In this document: piece by piece, positions 1 to 12,400 of the stretch
How the letters are laid out: each line of letters starts with the position of its first letter
Position numbering within the stretch: position 1 is the first letter of the stretch
From: Liolophura sinensis
Taxonomy: Eukaryota > Mollusca > Polyplacophora > Chitonida > Chitonidae
Assembly: GCF_032854445.1 (NCBI RefSeq)
Contig: NC_088307.1
Coordinates: 4,528,001-4,592,000, forward strand
DNA: 64,000 bases
Reading direction: 5' to 3'
Notes under the pieces: model-generated
Seen by the model: only the letters and a program-made list of their open reading frames with translations
The model's database searches: none
What the model was told of the DNA's origin: nothing
Position numbers and translations under genes: made by a program

Positions 1-1035
1 TATCCTGAACGCCATGATCAGCCAATGTGTTTCCTGAACACCATGGTCAGCCAATGTGTATCCTGAACATCATGATTAACCTGTGCCTATACTAAACGCC
101 ATGATAGATAATGTGTATCCTGCACACCATGGCCAGCCAATGCGTATCCTGAAGACCCTGATTAAACAATGCGTATCTCGAACACCATGATCAACCAGTG
201 TGTATTATGAACACCATGATAAACCAATGTTTATCCTGAACACCATGGTAAGCCAATGTGTATCCTGAACGCCATGATCAGCTAATGTGTATCCTGAGCA
301 CAATGGTCAGCCATTGTGTATCTTGTACACCTTGATCAGCCAATGTGTATCCTGAACAATATGATCAGACAATGCTTATCCTTAACGCCATGATCAACCA
401 ATGCGTATCCTGAACACCATGATTAGCCAATGTGTATCCTGAACACCATAATCAACCAGTGTGTATCCTGAACACCATGATCAGCTAGTTTGTATCCTGA
501 ACACCATGATCAGTCAATTCGTATCCTGAACCCCATGATCAACCAGTGCGTATCTGAACACCTTGATCAAACAATGCGTATCATGAACACCATGATCAAT
601 CAGTGCGTATTCTGAACACTATGGTCAGACAGTGTGTATCCTGAACACCATAATCAACCAGTGCGTATACTGAACGCCATGATCAGCTAATGTGTATTCT
701 GAACACCATGATCAACCAGTGCGTATCCTGAACACCATGATCAGCTAATGTGTATCCTGAGCACCATGATCAGTCAATGTGTACACTGAGCACCATGATC
801 AGCCAATGTGTATCCAGTACACCATGATAAGCCAATGCGTATCCTGTACACCTTGATTAGCCAATGTGTATCCTGAACAATATAATCAGCCAATGCGTAT
901 CCTGTACACTATGATCAGCCAATGTGTATTCTGAACAATATAATCAGCCAATGTGTATCCTGTACGCCATGATCAGCCAAGGTGTATCCTGTATACCTTG
1001 ATCAGCCAATGCGTATCCTGAACATCCTGATCCAC
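1..1035. repeat. 29-bp minisatellite
   Basis: About 35 diverged tandem copies of a 29-bp unit with the core CCTGAACACCATGATCAGCC run from the window edge to about position 1035. Successive CCTGAAC words fall at 4, 33 and 62, giving the period directly. The array begins about 90 bp beyond the stop codon of gene A (minus strand), so it occupies the place where the 3' UTR would be expected. I saw no AATAAA or ATTAAA on the minus strand between the stop and the window edge. Confidence 0.95.
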
Positions 1036-1121
1036 CGATATTTGTGTCCGACGTATCCCAGTTCTGTCATCCAATGTTAGCCAAGAAGCTATATAAATCT
1101 AGGCAACTTTACTTCGGTGCA

Positions 1122-1265
1122 TCAGTGTTGTATGTAGTAGAGCCAGTAGGCTATTTGCATCGTCAGATAGGCGACGGGAAAGACGAATCTACACACCACA
1201 TCGATTCGTTTGTCGTTGAACCGGGCAAAGATGCTAGAGGTCGTTTTTTTATTCACATCGGGGTC
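1122..1265 (-). CDS. Gene A exon 8: M4 and stop
   Basis: The acceptor CTTCCTTTTCAG precedes GAC at 1265. The 48 codons end in TGA at 1124-1122. The product contains an amphipathic end of the intracellular loop ([14 protein letters not shown]) and then a hydrophobic M4 ending AYWLYYIQH. It starts in phase 0, matching the donor of exon 7. The plus-strand open frame over this stretch is only its shadow. Gene B encodes the same part without an intron. Confidence 0.9.
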   Translation of the reverse strand, partial: DPDVNKKTTSSIFARFNDKRIDVVCRFVFPVAYLTMQIAYWLYYIQH

Positions 1266-4200
1266 CTGAAAAGGAAGAAAAACTGTAGAAGTAATAAATA
1301 TTGTTAAAATGTTATTATTATTACAAAAGAAAATATAAAAGTGATGCCAAAATCAGAAGAATGAGCGCTAAAGCTCCTTTGCAGATATGGTCTTTTTTCT
1401 ACAGTCCAGGAGAAAAGGGTGTTTGAAAATATTTTTGTATGGTGGATCTATCTCTTGGTATATATCGTCTTTGCACAATAATGTTCTAAATAAGTATGTG
1501 ATGCCTGGCTAATACATTCAATCCAATTTAAATCTGTAGTTCACACATTTACTTTGAATTGAGACACTATTTATGAACTTCGTAAAACTATAAATATAAT
1601 CAAATTCAGGTTGAATACATTTGTTAGCTGAAAAGACCAAATTCTTGTGCAAATATATTTATTAAACATACTTTACATCCTTATTTATAACATCATTACG
1701 CAAAAACAATATATACCAAGAGGATGTACTTAATACCCACCGTAAAAATTATTTTCAAGAGGGTTTTTATGAAATAAATACTGAAGATCACATATACTGC
1801 CAACTTTTCGCACTCATTCATCTGAACTTTATGTATTTTTTATGTTTTCCACCTTAAATTCATATCTGTTAAAAAGTTGACATTTTGTTCTGCAAATCAT
1901 ATATATTCAATGCACCGAAAGATTTCCCCGGATATGACGGGGGCCATGTTTATGAGTGGAGGAAACCAAGGAAAGAGCCCTACTGGCACCAGTGCTTTTC
2001 ACCAGTCACCCGTAAACCCTTCGGATTTAAGGCTGCAACAGAGCAAGAGGTAGCTGAATTCGCGCAGGGGTCAAATGTAAACTGTTCAAGGTTGTCCCAA
2101 TCACTGCATGTATGTCATCGAATGAAATCTCTTAGCTAATATCTTCAGTCATATGATATTTCTATAAATCCATGCCGTGGTGTCGTGTGACCTCAAGTCT
2201 GCAGTGCACATTTGGATCGTGTAAACTTACATGTATATTATATATCGTGGGTAATGTGTCGGTGGTCTCGGGGTGCGGTATAAAGTTCGCTCGTCCGTTC
2301 CTCCGCCTATGCACGATGCACACCAAAGCGTACTCCAACATGGCTGCGAAGACAAACAGCATGGAAACCGACATCCACAGATCAATTGCGGTGATGTAAC
2401 TCACGTGCGGCAGTGTTGCACGTGCCTTGGAGCTCTCCGTCGTCAAGGTGAGCACGGTGATCAGACCCACGGAAACTCTCGCGGGAACTGCGTCGATGGG
2501 GAGATAAAAGGAGAACCAGGAGACAAAAACGATCATCATGGAGGGCAGGTATATCTGTAGTAAGTAGTACCCGAACTCCCTGTGTAGCTGAATGCTTGTC
2601 TGTAGACATGTGAACTCCCCAACTGCAAATGTAGAAAGAGAAAATTTTAATCCATATATTTATTGATTTTACTTCACGGTCCTTAAGAAAAGTTAACATT
2701 TGATTTATTTATTTGATTGGTGTATCACGTCGTACTCAAGAATAATTTACTTATACGATGGCAGCCAGCAATGTGGTGGAAGGAAAACAAGAAAAGTAGA
2801 TAGTTTATTGCCACCATAACCAGTTAGACACGGAGGTTCTGGAACATGTGGAATGTGATTAAACCCACGTCAGCTGATCCTTTAAACCAGCAACCAAGCT
2901 CTGAACCACATACGGATTTGTCTGTTCCAAATTCCGAATTTGGAATCAACTAAAAGGACCTGTTATATTTGAAACAATTTTCCGTTTTCCGTTGATGACT
3001 GTTGTTACTGTTCATGGCAATATTACGAAATCACTTTATTTTCATCCCCTTGCAATTCTCACCAGTGACTTATCTCGTGCTTTTGTTCTGTTTTTATCTG
3101 TGTAATTGGGCACTTCGTGTCTATTTGACGACTTAACAAACTAAACTTTCAACATTGCTGAAAGCGACATTATTCAGAAAATAGTGTCAAATTACCTAAA
3201 GAATATACCCAGAATTTATGAATGATGTATCACAGACACGTTACGCCGCATCCATGCTTCAACATTTGGTTAAATTCTTAAAGTTATACCCGTGTGGTAA
3301 TTCGCATGTTCTGAATGTAGCACTCACTGCCAGTAAAATTCAGTTGACATCGAGTTGCTTCCGGGGTGTGGTTAAACGTAAATCTGCTGAGGTGAATCGA
3401 AGGACTAAATATGATTGGTTCATCTTTCTTCCAATGAAATCGCACAACATCAACCGTATAGGCAACTGTAAAAATACAATAATAATACAAACTTAAAAAC
3501 CAATGAGGGAAGCCTTTTTTCCTTTAGTTCATTTAATTGTTGGTTTGACACCATACTCGTGAATTTTTCACTGAACTGATGAGTGGGTCAGTCTTATGGG
3601 AGGAGGGAACCGGAATGTGTACACATCTGCGCATGCCCAATGACACAGTGTTCTGACACAAACACACATATACATAATACATCAGAAATACATATATAGA
3701 GCTCTAAATTTGTGGCAATTATTTAAATAACAACAAAAACTGTATGAAACCATTTCTTAATACATGTATACCGTTCTGCGTGGCTCAGTTGGTTAGCGCG
3801 CTAGCGCAGCGTAGTGACCTAGAAGCCTCTCACCAATGCGGTCGCTGTGAGTTCAAGTCCAGCTCATGCTGGCTTCCTCTCCGGCCGTAAGTGGAAAGGT
3901 CTGGCAGCAACCTGCGGATGGTCGTGGGTTTCCTCCGGCTCTGCCCGGTTTCCTCACACCATAAAGACGACCGCCGTCGTATAAGTGAAATATTCTTGAG
4001 TTCGGCGTAAAACACCAATAAAATAAATAAATTAATATACCGTATAATAAAAAAAACTCAAATGGCAAACAATGCACGTATTACATTTCTGACAAAGAAG
4101 TCTTCGTACAAGTAGGCTTCACTTGTATTGCACATTTCTTCTGTTTCTGAGATTGAATCATCCTCTGATTCTGAGATTGAATCATCCTCTGATTCTGACT

Positions 4201-7200
4201 TTACATTTTCTGTTCATATGTTCAAATATACTTTTTGTACTTGACATAGTGCATAAATAAACATGAGCATAATACAAAATTAAAAAAAGAAACGCGTACG
4301 TTGGAAGGTATTTCAGCAGCTTGTGGATGGTCATGGGTTTTCCCCGGGTTCTGCCCGGCTTCCTCCCATAATGGTGCTGGCCACCGTCGTATAAGTAAAA
4401 TATTCTTGAGTACCGTACAGCTTCAAACACCAATCCAATAATATCACATAAGAAAGAAACGCCACAAGTATGTGCATGCATGTATAGGCATACTCACAGG
4501 AAGACAGTATGACTGAACATTTCTGGGAATCATGCGGGTATTTGTACAGCGCCATAGGACAATTCAACACCAAAGACATCCTGTGTAAACGAGAGATTGC
4601 TAATTAGCCACTAGTGCTAACGAGAGATTAGTACTGTGTAACACTAAAGACAGAACGTTAACTAACGAGTATTACAGAAATATCAGGAAAAACACCAAAG
4701 ACATCCAAATGTTAACATTTCTGCTGGATTATCGGACAGTTTGACACTAAGGGCAATCTGAAACAACATAACTTTAATTAATGATACAGAAACATCGACT
4801 AACGTAACACCGGTGACATCATAAAACAACAGTACGTTAGCGGATGGTGCAGAACCATAGGACAGGTTAAAACCAAATGCATCCTAATGTAATACCAAAG
4901 ACACCCTGAACACAAACGACACCCTGAGACATCTTGGACATCCTGAAACGACCGGACATTAGTAAGTGCTATATACTGAACAAAGTGTTTAACTCAGGAG
5001 ACATCATGAAACGACAGGGCGTTAGTAAGTGTTATATACTGAATAAAGTGTTTAACACAGGAGACATCATGAAACGACAGGACGTTAGTAAGTGCTATAT
5101 ACTGAATAAAGTGTTTAACACAGGAGACATCCTGAAACGACAGGACGTTAGTAAGTGCTATATACTGAATAAAGTGTTTAACACAGGAGACATCCTGAAA
5201 CGACAGGACGTTAGTAAGTGCTATATACTGAATAAAGTATTTAACACAGGAGACATCCTGAAACGACAGGGCGTTAGTAAGTGTTATATACTCAATAAAG
5301 TGTTTAACACAGGAGACATCCTGAAACGGCTGAACGTTAGTAAGTGCTATATACTGAATAAAGTGTTTAACACAGGAGACATCCTGAAACGGCTGAACGT
5401 TAGTAAGTGCTATATACTGAATAAAGTGTTTAACACAGGAGACATCTTGAAACGACAGGACGTTAGTAAGTGCTATATACTCAATAAAGTGTTTAACACA
5501 GGAGACATCCTGAAACGACAGGACGTTAGTAATTGCTATATACTGAATAAAGTGTTTAACACAGGAGACATCCTAAAACGACAGGACGTTTGTAAGTGGA
5601 ACAGAATCATTGACGAGTTTAACGCCAACTGTGTTCAGAAACGATAGAACGTGTTCAAGTGGTACAGAATCATTGAAGAGTTTAATAACAACGGCATTCT
5701 TAACGACAGTGAGAGAGTATGTCTGACACATCATAGGAAGACTGCTGAAGGTTCACCATAAACCTCTGCTCGGTAAAGCAGAGACAAGGTTAGAATTCAC
5801 CTGTATTTATCTGTTGCTTAGTGATATCGACATCTGTGAAATAGTATTATCTTATTACGATTTATTTATTTCATTTCATTTGTGTTTTTACGCCGTACTA
5901 GTGAATATTTCACTTACACAACGGTGGTCAGCATTATGGTGGAAGAAAATCGGGCAGAGCCCATGGGAAACGCACGACTATTCGCAGGTTGCTGCAAGAC
6001 CTTCTCACGTTCGCCCGGAGAGGAAAACAGCATGAGCTGGATTTGAACTCACAGCCACCGCATTGGTGAGAGGCGATCTGGGTCATTCCACTGCACCAGC
6101 ACGCTAACCACTAGGCCACATCCAATTACGATGTGACCTGACATTTATATGGTGACTAAACGGTACAGCATACCTGGATGTCAGCGTGATGATTTCTGCA
6201 TGTGATGCCGTGAAAAATGTCAGGTTGCTGACAGCGTGTGTCATTTTGGTCAACGATTATTTAAAGAGTGCAATTTTTGAAGGGCACTCCGGGAGAAATT
6301 ACTACATAAATACTATACGATATTAGTGCTGTCGCACGTACCCTACCATAGATCATCCTTCTTACAGCGCAGGCTCCGCCCTCTACGTTCGCCATAACAA
6401 ACAATTTCGTACATAAATCTTGAATAGCTCTTGGCTCACTGGAGTCAAGATGACGAGGCAGGAAATGATGTAAGAAATCACAAAGGCTCTGTCTCAACAC
6501 TTCACTTTAATAGTACCTGACGCACAACACAATTCTCACGAATACCTGGAATAATTTTATTGATGAATGTTGATTAAATATTTCCCCACGACGGCTCTCG
6601 TGGGGAGGCTAAGCATAAACAAGTTTACCTACGTCGCACAGGTTCCAAAGGCCATACTTTTCTGGTGATCGCAGTGATGTAAAGTGAACGTAGAGAGCTA
6701 CATATGCGTTGTAGAGACTATGACTACAGACTACGCCAGAAATCGCAATGTCACATGTAGGCCTGCACGTACCTTCTGCTGTGAACCACAGTGCCGTTGT
6801 AGTAGACATGCGCCAGTTGATCTATCATTCCGCTGTTTTGCATGTTTCCCGCCTTCTCGTTGTCAAATGAAATGTTTGGTCGCCAGATTTTCGTCACAAA
6901 GACGTCACTAAGTTCGACACGCGTCACGAATTCATCGTCAATGTGCGGGTCAAACATAAGGCGAGGATCTGTCCACTGTTCACGGGTCATCACCTCAAGA
7001 GATATTTGCTGTGTAAGACAGTACATCTTTCATTGATACATGTAAACACTACTGACATATTCAAACCTGGATTTGGGCAAGTTATATGCAGATTCACCCG
7101 TGATGACAATAAGAGGTCAACGGTGATCTATATGGCCATTTGCGTTCGTTGAAAACCCCTTGTCTACCCCCCCCACCCCTTCCCCCCAAATATGCTGTGC

Positions 7201-9368
7201 TATCTCTTGTCATACACCCAGGATCAAACCCGCGTTGTGTCATACCAAAGATTTTAAAACTGGTGCTTGTTGATGCCTTGCTTGGTGCTCAGCACTCAGA
7301 GGTTAGGGCAAGGAAACAGGACTGGTTGGACCGGTGTCAGTATAATGGGACTGGATGGGGTGACATGTCTGGTGTCTTCGGCATGAAATTTGTCATGGAA
7401 ACTGACCGCCATCGTATTAGTGCAAAATTCTTGAATATACTGTTAAAGATCAGTCAAATAAATAAATAATTAAATAAATAAGTAAATAAATTATAGCCAT
7501 CATATAATTATTGTTTAAAGAGTATCCTGACTTCAAGCAATCTTTTGTGACTGTCAACAGCTCTAAATATCCAATAGCTTAAGTAACCAATCTTTTGTCC
7601 AGTCATCGTCCGAGCATAGTTTGTTTAGGAGTGTATTTGCATTTAGGAGCAGCATCAACGTAATTAAAGACTCCCAACAGCAACAACCGAATGTTTTTTT
7701 CGTTGTAGATGGCATACTAACATGGTTAGAAATTCGTAACCTGATTTTATGCACTCTGTCGGTAAATTAACACTGGAAATTCCTTATCCGGTTGTCCTGA
7801 ATTCGTCTAAGTCAATAAACTCTATTATTGATTTTTCCAATGTATTTGTTTTGGGACAATTTTTAAAAAAAAATTGCCTTTAAAGTGGCTGTTGGGTTTA
7901 ATAGGGAGGTTGGGGGGGGGGGGGGGGCGGAGACCTGCATGGGGGGACACCACCAACTCTTACAAACACCGGACAATACTAGAAGGTGAGAAATAACCTT
8001 CTTGTTATGCTTACATGTATAATAAATACAATACACATGTATGAGAATTGTGACCTCGGAGTCTGGCCGATGCACAGTACACCCTCCTGACTGTATATAG
8101 ATGCAACTTTCAGTTTGAAAAATAATGAATTACCATTCTTTCCTCCGATATGGTTCCAAAGCTGTTGATGAACAAGGAAATCTCCACATCCGTTACATCT
8201 GTAAATAATATTTTCTTGGGATGAGCCATGAATTGATTGACAGCATGGTTACTTTACATCTCTTTGATTTACTTATGTGAGGTTTATTATTAACGTTTTG
8301 CCTACAGCTATCGCCGTGGTTAAAACATACAGAGCATGACTCACTGCTTCCCATGCGAGGAGGCATCACAAAGGAATCCAGGTTGTCAAGGTGGCGATCT
8401 CTGAAAGAAACGAAACACAAATTAATTAAGCAAATGGTGAGCAATATTGGGTAATTTATTTACTTATTTATTTATTTTTTTCACATACGAAGGCGGTCAG
8501 CATTACTGTGGTAGGAAACCGGGCTAAATCTCGGGGGGAAACCCACGACCATACGCAGGTTAATGACAGACCTTCTTATACATTCGACTGGACGGGAAAC
8601 TAGCATGAGCTGGATTTGAATTCACAGCGATCCCACTGGTGACAGGCTTTTTGATCATTATGCCGCACTGGGGCGCTATAACCACCAGGCCACGGAAGCC
8701 CCCAATATGAGGTAATTCTGGACTTAGTTATGTTGTAGCTTTATGTCAGTTGGTTTGTCAGGTATCTGGTGAGGGGCGGTGGTTTCTTCCAAGCAATATG
8801 TCCATTTATCACACTGCAAATCTTCAACCTTTTTGACCTCTAAAGCACTCTTTATGTGGAATCAATGCATATAATTACTACCAAATGGCACTAAAATTAT
8901 TCGTGTCACTTCAAATGCAGCATTCATGAACCTGTGACCGTCTTGATGTCCTAATGTTCAGAGCGTCCGCCTTGAAATCGGGAGATCCGGGATCAAACCT
9001 TGTGTCGGGCCATACCAAAGACCTCAAAGACGGTACTTGTTGCTGCCTCGCTTGGCGCTCAGCACTGATAGGTTAGAGCAAGGAAACAGTACGGGTTGGC
9101 CCGATATCAGTATAATGTGACTGAGTGGGGTGTCATGTCTGGCGTCTTCGGCATGGTGCTTAAGTGATGACAGCACTTTGGCGGCATGGACTCTACCACA
9201 AGAGGACACAATATATGTACACACACCTAATTAATCCTCATCGTCATATAACTGACAACGAAAAACCCAAAGCATACAGAGATACATGCATACATACAGA
9301 CATACAGACAGACAAACAGACATGCATGCATGCATACATACATTCACGCACGCACGCACGCACACACG

Positions 9369-9416
<48 letters not shown>

Positions 9417-12400
9417 CACATACATACACACACACAAAACTGTGCAAATTATTTCTCTACCCTCCATATTTCTCTCAGAATGTTTCAAAATATTGGTTGC
9501 AGAGATGGTTGAAAAGGTTGAAGGATTAGGGTACTCATGAAGTCGATCGCTATTGTACAAGTGAAATATTTCTGAGCACGGCATGAAACAGCCATCTATT
9601 CTATAAATATAAACGCGGATGACACAGATTTTGGAAAATGTATTTGACTGTTGTTTAATGGCATAGAAAATCAATAATCTTTTCCTTTTTCGAAAAGGTT
9701 AAGCTATCAACCTTCGTTGAGTTACTACTGAACACTTCTACGGCAAGTGGTGTCCAGCAAACGTTCCAGCCACACAAGACCACACTGTCAACATCTTATT
9801 GTCAAAAAGGTACAACTATGGAAGCACTGGAAAAATTCGAACCACTCTAAAATGTATTGAATTAGAATGTATTGTATTGACAGAATTGAACACAAGCTGC
9901 TTTGAATGTTATACACAATACTTGTTGCAAAATACACAAGTGTTTGTTTTATTGCATAAATTACTTCATTTTTTGGTTCAACACAAGTTTGTGTTTTATT
10001 ATTTTGTAACACAAACAGGTGTACTTCACATTTATTTAGCACACGTTTGTGTTGAGGTAGCACATCTCTGTGTTGAATGAAAACAACACAAGTTGTTGTG
10101 TTAGAATTCAACATAGGTGTTTTTGTGTGCATTTCGTATGACCTATAGCTATTGAACGGCACCCACCTCAGCCACTATATATGCCACGCCCGGCTACCTT
10201 TACACAAGGGAAAGGGCAGTAATCTTGTGGTTAAAGCTACTTGTAATAACTGTTTCAATAAGAACAAATGGTTATACATGTACAACGCATGACGCTCTGG
10301 GTGGTTTTAGTTTAGGCCACCATACCGGAAAAAGTTCTCGCCATGAGTGTAAAGCTGTATTATTTTGCTCTCATTTCTGCCCAAACAGAGGTGAACAAGC
10401 CCAGCAGTAGTGACTTCAGTCTATATGCTTGTCTCTCAAAAGCTTACTGACTTAACGACAACGATATAGGCTCGATAGAATGTATACGTCACTGGGTCCC
10501 TATTATAAGGGCCTCTTGTCCCTAAAGCCTAATTACATTTGCCTCCACATGTCGTGTACGTTATTGTATTACAATATAATGGTCATACTGCCTGAGTTTA
10601 TGAATAAATCCAAGGCGTTTACTAAAGCGGATCCTATAACACTGAACTCGGACAGAAAAGGGCGATAACTCGATGTTGCTAAATTACATCTAACTGTCCC
10701 CTCTCATCTGCCCCCCCCCCCACCCCCCCACCCTAATATACGCTAACCGGATTGCCGTAAACTAAATTTAAAAAAAATACCTATCGCTATCCCATATGCT
10801 GCTAGTCCAATTAGATTCGAGGTGAAGCGGTACGATTACTCCATAATGTGCAAACATATCTGTAGGAGTTCTCGCACTGTGTAGGCCTACTAAACACCCA
10901 TGGAGTCCTATATACTGGGCGAGTATCACAATGGCTTTTCGCGTATTCGGTCGTTAGATGTACAATTAAATCGCTAGTGTGTTGTTATAGCTTTGTCATA
11001 CAATTGGGATGACACACCAAATATTTACTAAATTATCCTCATTCACATACAAACCCAGTCCTTCTTTAAAATATTTATAAACAGGTCTTCTGTGACGACA
11101 ATGCCATTGCTACCGCTATATAGCCGGGCAGTTAGGACGTCTAATGGCTCTGATATATAGCAGCACACTATTACCAAAGGGAGTTGTGCCTAAGCACGTG
11201 TGTTCGTGAGGCGTTATAGATAAAGCTGCAGATAAGGGAACTTAAACGCGGGTCGCCTGCGGGAATGGACGACTTTTGTTTGGGGTAAAATGATATGGTA
11301 AGTCGCAGGGGAATTTTTAAGTTACAGAGTCGGGTATTCATTTATTGTCCAATCCGAAAATCTGAATAAGGACATTTTGAATCGATATTCAGGCGTCTCA
11401 TTTCTCAACACTTTAGTAGCTTTGGGCTGGATTGACTCAAATTTCGTTGCGCAAAAATGCATTAGGTAGGACTGGTAACATTAAACAAAGCCGCAGTCAT
11501 TAGTTTTCGGTGGTGTCGTTCCATTATGTCGTCCCACATTTGACCCACAGGAAGACAAGGGATCTGTAACCATATAAGCCGTCCTGTGCTCGTGTGGAGG
11601 CTAACTGACAAACAATCAAATGCTGGAAGCTACTAATTCACACTTCTGGTGTTAAATCAACACCAACACATCGTCATTTCTGTATAAGAAGTGCTCATTC
11701 CCGCAAATGGAGTTCAAAGAGGTCTTTTACTTCTAACTGCTCTTACAGACTGTAATACTGCCTTTATATAGTATATTCATTTTACTAAATGGCTAGGAAT
11801 CGCATCGCACCAATGGTTAAAGCGTCCGCGTCAATGTAAGGAGAAATGGGATCAAATCCGGGTCGGGTCACACTGAAGACCTCAAAAATGGTACCTGTTG
11901 CTGACTCGCTTGGCGCTCAACATTGGCAGGTTAAAGCAGGGAAACAGGACTGGTTGGCCAAGTGTGGGTATAATGTGAGTGAATGGGGTGTCATATCTGG
12001 TGTCTTCGGTATACTATCATGTACCTCAGTGGTGGCAGAACATTGGCGGCATGGCCTCGCCCTGCCACAAAGAACTCACAGTATACATGTATGTACACAC
12101 ACCTTTCATATGACTATAAAACTTGTTAAGTATGACGTAAAAAGCCAAGCATACATACACAGATACATACTGCGCCCCCATCCTCATCCGTCAAAATAAA
12201 TTCACATGTGTTACTTTATATTCCAAACATATCCTTGTAGAACAAAGTGTGTTGCTAGTGGCTAAATCTGGATCATGGACATAATGATTCGCACACTACA
12301 TCGGGATCAGGCATTAATGGGAGCATGATGCCCCCTCAACAGTCCACAGTAGCAAAATGGGGTTAAAATTTTTTTTAATTTCATAGGGACTAGACATCTG

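Noticed and set aside
1-1035. CRISPR-like appearance of regularly spaced 29-bp repeats
   Set aside because: There are no spacers, the units are contiguous and diverged, and the genome is eukaryotic. The other arrays fail for the same reasons.
1044-1307. 87-codon plus-strand frame
   Set aside because: It is the complement of gene A exon 8, whose minus-strand reading gives a clear M4 with acceptor and stop.
2162-2230. Extension of gene A exon 7 beyond CAT|GTAAGT
   Set aside because: The frame runs on for 23 codons, but the donor is a perfect consensus and phase 0 fits exon 8 exactly.
3776-3860. tRNA gene in SINE heads
   Set aside because: A-box and B-box-like words are present, but the acceptor and anticodon stems do not form and each is followed by a SINE body and tail.
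4934-5647. 237-codon plus-strand frame of 21-residue repeats ([21 protein letters not shown]-like)
   Set aside because: The unit is 63 bp, so any frame free of stops stays open. The frame is antisense inside intron 4 of gene A, and the unit is better explained as copies of a splice-site region on the other strand.
9164-9674. Histidine/threonine-rich and cysteine/valine-rich frames
   Set aside because: They are translations of a CA microsatellite on the two strands.
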